DNA of 64,000 nt from Liolophura sinensis (taxonomy: Eukaryota > Mollusca > Polyplacophora > Chitonida > Chitonidae). The notes under the pieces were generated by a model that saw nothing but the letters and a program-made list of their open reading frames with translations, did not search any database and was not told the origin of the DNA. A program made the position numbers and the translations under genes. Positions 1-11,339 of the stretch are shown one piece after another. The stretch lies in assembly GCF_032854445.1 (NCBI RefSeq), contig NC_088295.1:35124510-35188509 (forward strand), written 5' to 3'. Positions within the stretch are counted from its first letter, which is position 1, and each line of letters begins with the position of its first letter.

Positions 1-21
1 ATTTGAAAATATTTTTGTTAG

Positions 22-340
22 TGGGTATTTGGGACCAACTTTTGGTATTTTATCGTTGTTGCATAATACTGTTCTAAATATGGATGTGAGGCTTGTCTGA
101 TAAGCTTATGTGAATGTAAATTTGTTGTTTATATAGAAACATATACATTTAACATAAATTATGACAATATTTATGAACAAATAATATTTATTTGATCCAA
201 ATTGAGGTTTAATGCATTTGTTATCTGAAAAGAACAAATTCTAGTGCAAAAATATTTATTAAACCTGTATTACATCCTCATTATGACATTATTAAACAAA
301 GACTATAAATACCAAAAGGTTGTCCCAAATACCCACCATG
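22..340. mobile_element. MITE with ~30-bp terminal inverted repeats
   Basis: The left end (22-55) reads gtgggtatttgggac followed by a cttttggtatttta stretch. The right end (306-340) is its near-perfect reverse complement, ending in gtcccaaatacccac. The ~260 bp between the arms is AT-rich with no open frame, as expected for a non-autonomous DNA transposon. I see no clear target-site duplication, so the superfamily cannot be assigned. Confidence 0.7.
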
Positions 341-430
341 CAAAAATTTAATTTCAAGTGTTTGTTTCTCATTAAGGAAAAATCGGAAAAAATATTGAGA
401 CCACATTTAGGAATAACTTCTCACACTCTT

Positions 431-563
431 TTAATCTGAACTTTGTGTCACTTTTATCTTTTCTTCACCATTAACATGGACTGGGTCAGAGTCACAGTTA
501 TTGCCAACTTGCACTTGTTTTTGGACATCTCTCCACAGCTTGTCCAACAAATACAACATTGAC
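431..563 (-). CDS. Possible C-terminal exon of an unidentified minus-strand gene, cut by the gap
   Basis: An open frame on the minus strand runs from the N gap to a TAA at 431-433. It encodes about 43 residues, including LLDKLWRDVQKQVQVG and a hydrophilic tail ending in KVTQSSD. The composition looks coding, but the stretch is short and I do not recognise a family. It lies opposite to ECD and is truncated by the gap. It could be the last exon of a neighbouring gene or a chance frame. Confidence 0.25.
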
Positions 564-763
564 NNNNNNNNNNNNNNNNNNNNNNNNNNNNNNNNNNNNN
601 NNNNNNNNNNNNNNNNNNNNNNNNNNNNNNNNNNNNNNNNNNNNNNNNNNNNNNNNNNNNNNNNNNNNNNNNNNNNNNNNNNNNNNNNNNNNNNNNNNNN
701 NNNNNNNNNNNNNNNNNNNNNNNNNNNNNNNNNNNNNNNNNNNNNNNNNNNNNNNNNNNNNNN
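564..763. other. Assembly gap (200 Ns)
   Basis: This is a run of exactly 200 N, typical of a fixed-size scaffolding placeholder, so the true distance is unknown. An ECD exon is cut at its right edge. The N-terminal ECD exons are absent from the sequence to its left, so they lie in the gap or were left out of this join. Confidence 0.98.
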
Positions 764-3700
764 GTGCTTCCCAGCCAATCAGCTCCTCATTTCAAGTCAC
801 ATGACCTTGGCATGAAACTGGTATGTGTTATTTGTGTTATGTACTCCAGTGTTAAGTTTGACTTGACATATCCTTTGAGTAAAACCACAATGTGTAGTGT
901 CAGACGTGGCTGTCTATCAGTAACAGAACCATATGCTAGCACATGTACATATATGATTGTGTGCTAGTGTAAATGCATTTCTTTATCGGTAACAGTACAT
1001 ATATGCTGCTATTTGAATGTTTTGTTTCAGAAAAAGGGATTTGAAATCTTTGTAATGTAATTTTGTTAAAATAAAATTCTTTTCAGTGAAAATTTGATTT
1101 GTTTTTACCCTATAGGCCCATGGATTTGAATGTTGTGCAGCAAGTGCTCAGATAGTCATGTTAATGGCAACAGTGAGAGCAGTCCAAAGTCTGACATGCG
1201 ATGGAAACGCTTTGTGAAGTCATTAAGTGACAAGGGATACTTTAAGGTACAGCCTTTAACATAATCTCTTCTTTTCTCAATTAGTGATGCATAATAAAGT
1301 GTTGAAGATTTTAATATTAAGGTGATTCAAATAATCATTTGTACATTTGAAAAATTGAGAAATATTGGTACATGTATATAGTTTCCTATTTAGGAAAGTA
1401 GATTTACAGTACTTCAGCTGAGAAATTTTTTGTCATTGAAGCTGATTTGTATATAGAGACTTATCATAGATGATTTGGATAACTTCAGGGAGTTGAGAGG
1501 TACAATAAAAGGGAAGAACATTCCATCTTCACCCTAACACCCCCCCCCCCTCCCCTCCTCTTCTTGTGCTGTTAAACTTTTGAGCTTTCACAGAGATATT
1601 TTTTTATCTGATGACTTGTGTTAGTATTTCTGATGATTTGCTCCTTCCATCCAGGATGAAATACCAGGGTCACGTCTGTACCAGAAGTTACAGGAGAGCG
1701 CTTACAAGTTCTACACAGAGAATGTATTGGACCAATCAAGGTAAAACAAATCTTGTGAGCCTTTGTGAGCTTGTTGATAAGGATGTAGGAATTTAGTTAT
1801 TTAAATTAACCTGCAGACTGCAAGGGGTATTTATGGATGGATTTCTAATTCAAATAAATTGGTGAAATAGACATAATCTCTTTATTAGCTGTGAGTTTTC
1901 ATGGCTTCATGTGTAAGTAGAATTTGTATTATCTCATTTACATTACATGCAGAAGACCGTGTTCAGTTCACAGAATTGATCCAACATGGTTTGTTTGATA
2001 ACAATATGGAAATTTTGAGGTGATACCATAGGGCTCTTGTTAGCCATGGGGCAGTACTATCTGTCTGCTTTAATAACAAAACCAGCTATGGTTATTCATA
2101 ATCGTAACATGTTCCAGTAGATGCAAGATTTGCTTCCCTTTGTAGGGGGGAGTTGGAGAACCCCATTTCTGTGAAATCAAGGATGATTTGTCCATATTGT
2201 ATTTATCTGATCTTCAGCATGATATGACCTTTTCTCTGTCTTCAGCAATACGTTGACCTCAGGACAGGAAATCCTCAAGCTGCTGAACACTGTCAAATTT
2301 GATATTGAGGCCATGAGAAGAGCAGAGGCCTCATTACCTCCCCCTGATGGTGAGCTCTTCAGTCCTTTGATGTATTTTTGTCATCAGTATATTGTAAGGA
2401 TGAAAGAGACAGTTTTGTTAGTCATAGTAATTAAAATGCTGGGTGTGTATCATTTTGTTTTACTGGATTGGTCATAACGTTCGACAAAGAAAGTAAAAGT
2501 GCTGTGAAATACCTATTCTAAAGGACCGAATAACTTAAGGTGGTGATCTCAAAGCACCTGATCAGCCCCTGTCCAATGAGATCATAGGTTTAAATGCACG
2601 TACCTAAAGAAGACCAGTGCTTACTCTGGGTGGTCCTGTTTCCTCGACCCATAAATCAAACTGCTGTCATATAAGTGTATTCGAATAATTCTTAAGTAAT
2701 ATTCATTTTTTTAGTATAACTTAATGTAATATATATATATATATATCAGACATCAAAATAATGTTTTTTATTTGATGAAATTTACACAAGTGTTATGTAT
2801 AATTTTGGTAATGTATAAATTTGGTACCAATATTTAAATATTGGTATGAATTTTTAAACTACCCTAAATGACCTAAAATTTCATCCATGACTGAGTTGCT
2901 CATTTTTCCAGATTTTGGGAGTTCTATTAATTTTAGAAAGGTGATTTGAAAGTAGGATTACATCACACTAGCTGTCTCACTTTCAAATTTGGCATTTAAA
3001 TTATTAAGTAATTGTTTACTCCTGACACCTCAGTTTACTCCACCCATGAACCAAGTGCCGTCACAACATTACACAGAGAAAAGGTTTCCTGTCTCAAACT
3101 TAAAAGTAATTCAGGGAGCTTTTGAGCTCAGTATTGAAGTATTTGTTACATGTGTGTGATGTTATGTAGATGACAGCTGGCTGGACATCAGTGCAGAGGA
3201 GCTAGATGAGATGTTAATGAGACTATCAGGGAGAGGAGAGCAAGTCCAGGACGGTCATATGGACATGAGTCACATTGCAGAGAGCATGAAGACCTTTGTT
3301 GAAACAGTCTCTAGTCATGAGGGAGCAGAGTTCCCTGCGTAAGTCTATCCACGCTTTTTTATCTAGTTCCAAACTTCCAGAAAAGTTTCAAATGTAAGAT
3401 CATTCATATCTTCCCAGCCACACATCTCCAAAAGTTCCTTAATGGAGAGCTGAGCTCCTAATGTAAGATAACACACATATTCCCCAACTCCTGTTTTAGA
3501 GAGCAGTTCCAAATGTAAGATCATTCATGTCTTCACACCCACAATTCTCCAACAGTTTCTCAGTAAAGAGCAGACCTCCCAGGGTATCATCATGTATATC
3601 TCCCCCACACACATGTCTCCTACAGACTTCCCAGAGTAAGATCACTACTATCTTCCCATCCCCATTTCTCCTACACTGTCTTTACCCATATCTTCCATCC

Positions 3701-6339
3701 CCATTTCTCCTACACTGTCTTTACCCATATCTTCCATCCACATTTCTCCTACACTGTCTTTACCCATATCTTCCATCCACATTTCTCCTACACTGTCTTT
3801 ACCCATATCTTCCATCCACATTTCTCCTAAAGTGTCTTTATTCATATCTCTATGATTTGGATTTCTCCTAAAGTGTCTTTATTCATATCTCTATGATTTG
3901 GATTTCTCCTACAGTGTCTTTATTCATATCTCTATGATTTGGATTTCTCCTACAGTGTCTTTATTCATATCTCTGTGATTCAGATTTCCTTTACAGTGTC
4001 TTTATTCATATCTCTATGATTCAGATTTCCTTTACAGTGTCTTTATTCATATCTCTGTGATTCAGATTTCCTTTACGGTGTCTTTATTCATATCTCTGTG
4101 ATTCAGATTTCCTTTACAGTGTCTTTATTCATATCTCTGTGATTCAGATTTCTCCTATAATGTCTTTATTCATATCTCTATGATTCAGATTTCCTTTACA
4201 GTGTCTTTATTCATATCTCTGTGATTCAGATTTCCTTTACAGTGTCTTTATTCATATCTCTGTGATTCAGATTTCTCCTATAATTTCTTTATTCATATCT
4301 CTATGATTCAGATTTCTCCTACAGTGTCTTAGTGGAGAGCATAGTTCTCAGTTTAAACTCTCTTGTATCTTCCATCTACATTTCTATTACAGTTTCTTCA
4401 TCCATCACAGACAAATAATATTTTCCTTGTATTGCTATTGACAGGGAGGCAACTGATGGAGATATACAGTTTGACAGCACAGGTTTTATCCACGCCATGC
4501 AGAAAATGTTTGGTAAGATAATTACTCTTGTCAATTTTGTTATTATTCTCTATGTATTCTTACGGGACCCCTCAGGCATGGTGGTTAGCCTGCTAGTGCA
4601 GCACAGTGACTCTGGAACTTCTCATCAGCAGCCTGCAGATGATAGTGGTTTTCCCTTGGGCTCTGCCTGGTCTCCTCTCACCATTATGCTGGCCGCCTTG
4701 ATATAAGTTAAATATTCTTGGGTACGGTCTAAAACACCAGTCCAAGAAATTAATAATTCTTTGTTCCGTTACCTGTTATGAAACAGCGATTTGAACACAT
4801 GTTTAGTTATGTAAGATGCCAGAGGTAGACCCTCATACACAGTTACATCTCAGTGCCATTCACCACACATCTTCTTTTGTCTGCAGAGTTTGAGGACGAT
4901 GCCAAGAGTGAGTCTGGTTCCAGTATGAGTGAGTACGGCTGGGAGACAGATTCTGATGATGAACTGGGCACTCCCACACGCAGGCAACCTGACCATAAGG
5001 CCAGTCGATCTGCCAATACTACACCCTCAAAGCGGCCGTCTGTGCCTCCACCTCGCCCCCCGGCCCCTGCGGGTCGTCCCGGCACCAAGCCTCCCCGCCC
5101 CCCAGGCCCTAACCTTCCTGGGAAGCAGAAGGATGGCAAATCCCTAGAGGAATATATGGATATGATGGACAGGGAGCTAGCACAGACAGAGGTTGGCAAG
5201 AGTTTTGTGAGGGAGTCTCAGCCTGTTCCCAAACCCAGGAAGAAAAGACAGGTAAGCTACGCTGCAGGTAGCACTGCTAACAAAGTTTACATGCCGCTGA
5301 TGTTTAAGGTTAGATAAGTGCATGTACTCCCTGCTATTTTTTTTTGTCAAATTCAATGCAAAAATAGATATCATCAAAAATATATAACATTCCCAAGTGT
5401 TACCAACTGTAGCTTGCACTCTGTCACATATAACAAATTTCATCTATAAAGTAACATGACCACAATTTCTAAATTATTGCTGCATGAAGTATTAACAGTT
5501 GTAGTATTGGTTGTCTCCATGAAAACATTCAGAGGGTTGGAAGTAATCTTGGACAAAAAAATGTTCAGTTCTCTCCACAGCAAACAGAGCTCAGTGTGTA
5601 TCAGATAAATCTCATATTTTAATTGGGAATTAAATAAAAGCACCATACAAAAATGTATGATAACCTGTGATACCTGTGTGACAGTAATATCAGTGTTCCA
5701 GAACTCATCAATTTGGGGCCAAATATTGGGTGCGTTTGTGCAAATAGCAGATGTGTAACCTGATACAGGAGGGTATGGTCCATTATAGGGCATTTTGTTG
5801 TGAATTAGCATACTCTCTTTCACCTGAAGTTTTGTATGTAAAAATGCTCTTTCAGAAGCACATTAAAGCCTTAGAAGGATACTTGAGATACCAACACTAT
5901 TTTTTTCTGATAAGAAATTAATCAAACTTCACAAAAATCTCATAAGTGACAATATAACATGGATGAATCATTCAGAATCAAGCAAAATGAGCCACTTGAA
6001 AAATGGTAAACTTTAGGTGAATTACAGTCTCTTCTGAATAGTTCTGTTATGCTGAGTGATTACTTTGCTTTTTTAATTATGGCTGTTAAATAAATGTCAC
6101 GTTTTTAACAATTGCAGGTAAATGGTGTGGCTAATGACTCCCGGAAGGACATTGATGATGAGGATGATGATTTCACACCGGTTAACATTGACCTGAACAC
6201 AGTGAAGAACATGCTGCACTCTTATGAAGCTCAACAAGGTTTGCCTGGACCTGCCAGCAATATACTTAACAGAATGGGCGTGACGCTGACAGACAGTGGA
6301 CGGACAAACGGACAGTCAAAATACAGCCCCTTCAAATGA
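764..6339 (+). CDS. ECD: Ecdysoneless (ECD/SGT1 family) homologue, C-terminal part, eight exons
   Basis: Exons: 764-820 (cut by the gap), 1116-1246, 1655-1740, 2246-2349, 3170-3338, 4445-4512, 4887-5251 and 6118-6339 (stop TGA 6337-6339). All junctions are GT-AG and in phase, apart from one missing base in exon 1116-1246. About 400 residues remain, against about 640 in the human protein, so the N-terminal third is missing. Family hallmarks seen include KMRWKRF-like MRWKRFVKSL, DDSWLDISAEELDEML, and the C-terminal GLPGPASNILNRMGV block. The acidic ETDSDDE stretch near 4950 resembles the CK2-phosphorylated DSDD/E sites by which ECD binds PIH1D1 of the R2TP complex (known for the human protein; inferred here). 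A proline-rich linker follows. Known family roles are in pre-mRNA splicing (PRPF8), cell-cycle progression and p53 stability. Identification is firm; the frameshift is probably a sequencing error. Confidence 0.92.
2530..2700 (+). mobile_element. Diverged SINE, variant body, in an ECD intron
   Basis: The 3' part (ctgtcatataagtg...attcttaag) is a decayed match to the tail of the main SINE family. The middle part (ggtcctgtttcctcgaccca) differs from the main family and resembles the copy at 32.65-32.8 kb. It is old and mutated. Confidence 0.5.
3360..4400. repeat. Intronic minisatellite (39-41 bp unit) in ECD
   Basis: From about 3640 to 4330 a unit of the type tgtctttatycatatct...gatttctcctacag repeats about 17 times. 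Units are 39 bp in the first part and about 40-41 bp later. More degenerate relatives flank it from 3360 and up to 4400. Each unit contains a pyrimidine tract plus CAG or a close variant, like a 3' splice acceptor. Open frames across it on both strands result only from the periodicity. The array lies between ECD exons 3170-3338 and 4445-4512. Confidence 0.9.
4562..4752 (+). mobile_element. tRNA-derived SINE, main family, near full length
   Basis: A head with an A-box-like TGGTTAGCCTGCTAG is followed by the family body (gtggttttcccttgggctctg, catt atgctggccgcc) and a tail ending in taaaacaccagtcc. It is inserted in the sense direction in the ECD intron just after exon 4445-4512. Decayed but complete in order. 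Confidence 0.8.
5825..6025. repeat. Dispersed repeat, copy 1 (in last ECD intron)
   Basis: This segment aligns in order with 45790-45990. Shared pieces include aagaaattaatca, ggatgaatca, tcagaa, ttgaaaaa and aatacagt in the same spacing. It overlaps the acceptor side of the last ECD intron. No coding frame. It is probably a decayed transposon fragment. Confidence 0.55.
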
Positions 6340-6469
6340 GCCAGTTATGACTCTATTGCTTTCCCTATGGCTAGATTACAGTGTTGTTACAGATTTGTTT
6401 TGGTGTTACTACTCCATGTACTATTTTTTCTGAGCTGTGATTTGGCATTATATGTTATATAAATCGATA

Positions 6470-6612
6470 ATCTGCCAGGAAGCTGCAGATGGTCGTGGGT
6501 TTCCCCCAGGCTCTGCCGGTTTCCTCCCACCATAATGCTGGCCACTGTTGCACAAGTGAAATATTCTTGAGTATGGTGTAAAACACCAATCAGAAAAATA
6601 AATAAATATAAA
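6470..6612 (+). mobile_element. SINE, main family, 5' truncated, in ECD 3' UTR
   Basis: The copy begins in the body (ctgcagatggtcgtgggttt), continues through ccaccataatgctggcc and attcttgagta, and ends in gtaaaacaccaatc followed by an aataaata-rich tail. It lies 130 bp past the ECD stop, so it is probably transcribed in the 3' UTR. Its tail supplies AATAAA motifs that could act as polyadenylation signals. Confidence 0.85.
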
Positions 6613-9600
6613 TCGACATATATTTCACCTGTATGTCAATTCTAATGACCTTTGGCCTTATGTTGAATATGAATATTCAACATATTTCACTCATATGTTG
6701 CACATTTTGCCTGATTCTGAAAGTTCCATTCATCTTGTAATCATCTTGTTTAGAAGAAAAGGGGATAACCAGCTGGAAAATGTAAGTCTTGGCACCAAAA
6801 CTAATATTGTACTACATTTTCTAAAAATTCTTTTTTTTAGGCGAAATTTAAGGTGATTTCTCGTACTTAGAGCTCAGGTTATAGTGGGTCAGTATTTAAA
6901 TTAGGCAGGCGCATGCAGCTTTCAAACATCTCTCAGGCAAATATTGGTTTTGCTACTGCACACATTGGTGTGATGTATCGCAGTATGTGTGTGTACATGT
7001 GGTTGTTAATACCCATCTCTATTACGTACATACCGCAAACTTACTTTCAATATATCTTTGAGAATCATATAAAAAATTTGTCGTCTTGTTTGATGAAGCT
7101 CTGAAGCGACTTTAAAAGTACTTCGCAACAATCAAATTTTTCCATTTTTGCCTCAAAATGATAGCAAGGATACAGCACCATGAGGCCAAGTGATATATGA
7201 AAACCTGATGTCACTCTGACTGTTCAGTCATCTGTGATGTTCAGGTATAGGGATAGTGGCTATTTACTTGAGTGTTCCTAACCTATGTTTGTAATTGCTT
7301 TTGTTGTTGATTCATTTTATGTTTTTGTAGAAAGGGGTCTCTATCATAAAACATTAACCATCTTGCATAGTTTCATGTTATTCTGTCTTCCATAGGTTCC
7401 ATACTCAACACATGCTCCATAGTCTCTAAATTTTGGAATAAATGCTTTTCTCATTAGTCATAATAACATTTACATTGTAAGAGTTTTCTACCGCTTTTGA
7501 TTTATATTGTAGCTTTTGAATTTAAGCCTTGTTAAGAGTTTCTGTCAAATCAACCAAAGCACCAGGTAATGCCACAATTATTCTTTGTATACTTTTAGAG
7601 AGAAATGTAATTTTTAATTTTTGTACACTGTTTTTGTATAGTATAGATAATTTGATGCTTCACCTGGATGTACATGTGTGTATCATTTTGTGTGATAATA
7701 TTGGAGGACAACCAGTTTCTTCTGTCTGTAATCTTCGGAGGTGACAAAATATATGGTCGTCAACTTGATCTTATTAGGGAAAGATTTTGAGTTTACAAAT
7801 CTAATTTATGTTCAGTCTGTATGTACACTGTACGTTGAAAAGTATTTGTATGAGTATAGTGAGTAAGAATTGTCTTAACAGATAATCCAGTTGACTATTT
7901 AGTTATGTCTATGATTTTACCCCATAATTAGTTGGACAGTATTTTGTGCTTTTTTTTATGAGGATCTATTCTCTCACTCTGGGCATGTACAGTATTGTAT
8001 ACATTTTGCAACATTGATGATGATGATGATGACAAATCCCAAGTTTAATGATAAAAGACAAGATTTACAATGGATGGTATAATTTGCTTTTACTTGGATA
8101 TATTACTTACTGGATGTTGTTGTAACTGATGTAGCTTGTTTAGTGATACAGTTATGGTATTAACATGTGTGTTGTCTTGTCCATCATAGTGTCATTCTGC
8201 TGCAAAATGCATTACATGAAGAGTGAATTTCTACTTATTTAGAAATAGCAGAAATTTCACGAACCTTGGGAGTCAAAGACATGTATGTGTTTGATTGATA
8301 AATCTGTCTATAATATTCATAGCTGATTTCGGGTATGAAAGGTACAAAAACGTATTTTGTGAATATTTCAGAAAGAATCTGGCTCATTCTTGGCCAGGAT
8401 GCATTTTATTTCTGGAAGAGCCTAAAGACATGTAAAAAAAAAAGACAAAAAAATAAGGTTTATCATCTTTTGAAAACTTAATATACAGGTTGGGGGGGAA
8501 CATGCCATTAAGCCAATTTTCAGTGATTCCAGATACAAAATCAGATGCAGGACTGATTGGTTGATGGGGCATTGGTAAGGATATTGTTCATTTTCTTTTG
8601 TCATCCTAGTGCACAAGATGAAAATAAAACTTTTCTTAAATGGATCTCTTTTTTTTTCCAAACCATTCCCTGTGTATATTTAGCCCAACCTGAAGTCTTC
8701 TTTTTATTTTCCCCGAATGCATTCCCACCATGTCTGAACAAAAAAAAAGAAAACATATATTCAAATTAATTTAAAACCAAAGAATATCATGTTTAACCCA
8801 ACATTTCTTTAAGGTTTATGGAACAGTTTTCTTACATTGCCATCAATTGCATGAAATGTCTTCAGCTTTTTATGTTCATGCCAATCTGTTTTGTCATAAC
8901 CACCAAAATTGAACAGGAGTAAAAAAAGGGGACTTGTTTGTTAAATCATTCCTTACTTTTTAAAGGCAAGGGGCCTGTGTACGGTGAAGACACTATTGCA
9001 GTATTGCCACATTTATGCCATTATTGGTACACACAAAAATTCTATGTTTTTGATAGTTTTAGTGATTGTGAATTTGAATTTATGGTCACTATTTTGTACA
9101 AGGTGTTCAAAGAGAGAGATTCTCTGGTTGTTTAAAAAATCAAAGTCTTTTTACATGAAATTTACATCGTCATAGAAAAGTAGGGTAGGACAGTAGAATA
9201 CTACTTGTATATAATAGTATGTAATACAACTTTGATCTGTAATTTCTTCCCCTCCCCCCTTCAGTCATTGTTTTTTATTTCCATTTATTATCAATGATAA
9301 AAGTCTCAGACCAGATCACAGTGTTTCTGAAAAAGAAAAAGTTTCACTTGTATACAGCTTTACACAGCAGCTTACACAATTATCATATATGTAATTATAG
9401 ACAATCAAATCAGTGCAATAATCCAGTGTTCACATTACATTTGCAACCACAAAACTAGTCCACGAGATTTACACCATTGACACCAATGGATTGTTCCTGA
9501 AAGTTTTTATGTAATAGTATCCAGTTATTTTATTTGAGGAACACTAAAATTTAAGCAGTTTAGTGCTGTAGTTTATATAATAGTTTCAAAATGGAATGCC

Positions 9601-10440
9601 GTCTCACAGGAGCCGTGCTAAAGTCTTGTCCACCGACATTGCTAGTGATTTACCAGAGTGTGAACTACTGCTAGGACTAAGGACCCCGTAACTTTCATGG
9701 AGAGAGTTTGTAGCCATTTGCGACCATGTATTCCATGAAAGGTTTACCTGTGAATTTGTTGAAACAGTTTCAAAAACAGAATTCGATTCGGTTCTTAATG
9801 AAACTGTTAATCACCAGATGTTTCTAGCTTTGTGTTAATGGCTTGTATTAAAACATGGCCACTCTAATCTTCTCACTCTATTCTCATCAGGTTGCAGTTA
9901 TTATAACCGTATACTGTGCATCTTCTAAACTAATAGCCATTGATAAAACTTTGGTTGCTTGGAGAAAATAATATTGTCAGTATTTGCATATTCCTTTACT
10001 CAATCATAATAGTAAATTTTCTCTCAGTATGGTACTCAACTGTTCTTTGATCTCTCCAAATTTCTGTGCCAAAAAGATCAGTTACTAAACAATTATTTTT
10101 TTTTTCCCACCCTTAAGTATTACACCAAGTACAGTAGTTTTAGACTTGTTTTACTAGTGATTATTTAGTTCCTTTTTTTGTACAGTTTACCATGCCTATA
10201 TTTGTAGCAATCTGTCAGAAAAATGTTTGTGCAGATATGTATTTGATACCAGTTTCGGTATTTGAAACGGTTAATAAAATTTTATATCCAGATTTGTGTT
10301 CTTGCTTTAAACTGTGAAGTACCTGACGAGTTTTGCCAGATGAGAGCCGAAGCTAAGTCACACTAAACTTTGATGTGTTGTTAGTCCGGCAAGTGCTTGA
10401 GTTGTTCAGCCTTGTGGCAATACATGTATATATATATATG
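6613..10440. other. ECD 3' UTR / intergenic, no gene seen
   Basis: AT-rich DNA downstream of ECD. AATAAA motifs at 7437-7442 and 10273-10278 are candidate polyadenylation signals for ECD, but I cannot tell which is used. Short frames here have no recognisable protein. A (gat)n run lies at about 8017-8032. Confidence 0.5.
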
Positions 10441-10442
10441 AA

Positions 10443-10775
10443 GACCCAGACTCACACCCTGTGTTGGGTCATGTCAAAGGTTTTAAAAATGGTACTATTT
10501 GAAATATTGTATGCTTGTAACTCAGCGTTGAGAGGTTAGAGCAAGGAAACAGGATTGGTTGGCCAGGTGTGAGTATAATGTGATGGGGTGGGTTGTCATG
10601 TCTGGTGTCTTCAGCATGATACTTCCATGGCAGCAGCACTTTGGCGGCATGGACTGTCTGCCACAAGAAGACATAGTATATGTACACATACCTGATGACT
10701 CCTCGTCGTCAATGGACTGAAAAATTGCAAAGTACGACATTAAACCCCAAACATCCATTCATTTATTGTGATGTT
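10443..10775 (+). mobile_element. SINE family B, copy 1
   Basis: Matches the copies at 23.97-24.31 and 43.45-43.81 kb in opposite orientation. It starts in a decayed B-box region (ttgggtcatgtcaaagg). It then has a body with ggattggttggccaggtgtgag, gtcttcagcatgatact, cagcagcactttggcgg and cactcctcgtcg-like sequence, and ends gtacgacattaaacccc plus a cattcattta tail. The A-box part of the head is lost or unrecognisable. Confidence 0.75.
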
Positions 10776-11144
10776 TCAGTGATGCAGCGCAAAATATGAT
10801 GAAATCAATTGTGTAATGCATTCCTGTGAGCCTATTGCTCCTCAACTTTCTGGATTACATACAAGATCACAAACCATTGTTTCCAAGCAGAAAGTGCATT
10901 TTACTCCAGCAGTTGATAACTTTAAGTGAAGGCTGTGACATGTTGATTCATTTGGTTGACAATTTACGCCATAAACATGCCATTTAATTGACACCTCAAC
11001 GCCTGATCAAATAATCGCTCCATGTACTGACTTGTCGCTAAAAAGATTTGAAGAAACCCATCTCTCAACCCATTCACTGTTCGTCTACTCTGATTGGTAC
11101 TAAGGTATAAGCGCTTCATTTTAAAAAAATAGGATCGTTTGGAT

Positions 11145-11335
11145 TTATTTGTCTGATTGGTCTTTATATGCTGTACTCAAGAATATTTCATTTATATGAC
11201 GTCAGCAAGTATTATGGTGGGAGGAAACCAGACGCTGCCCAGGGGAAACTCATACTCATCCGTAGCTTGCTGACAGACCTTTCCATGAGCATGCTAACCA
11301 CAAGCCAGAGAGGCCCACAGGGTTATCTGGAAGCT
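11145..11335 (-). mobile_element. SINE, main family, minus orientation
   Basis: Starts with the tail (tctgattggtctttatatgc, caagaatatttcattta) and continues through tattatggtgggaggaaacc, gggaaactcat and gcttgctgacagacc to a decayed head near ctaaccacaagcc and gaggccc. Located downstream of both convergent genes ECD and POLDIP3. Confidence 0.8.
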
Positions 11336-11339
11336 GATG

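Noticed and set aside
3527-3871. 114-codon frame with LLHCLYPYLPS repeats
   Set aside because: It is a translation of the 39-bp intronic minisatellite of ECD.
5440-5823. 127-codon minus-strand frame in the last ECD intron
   Set aside because: No domain recognised and lies antisense within a confident intron.
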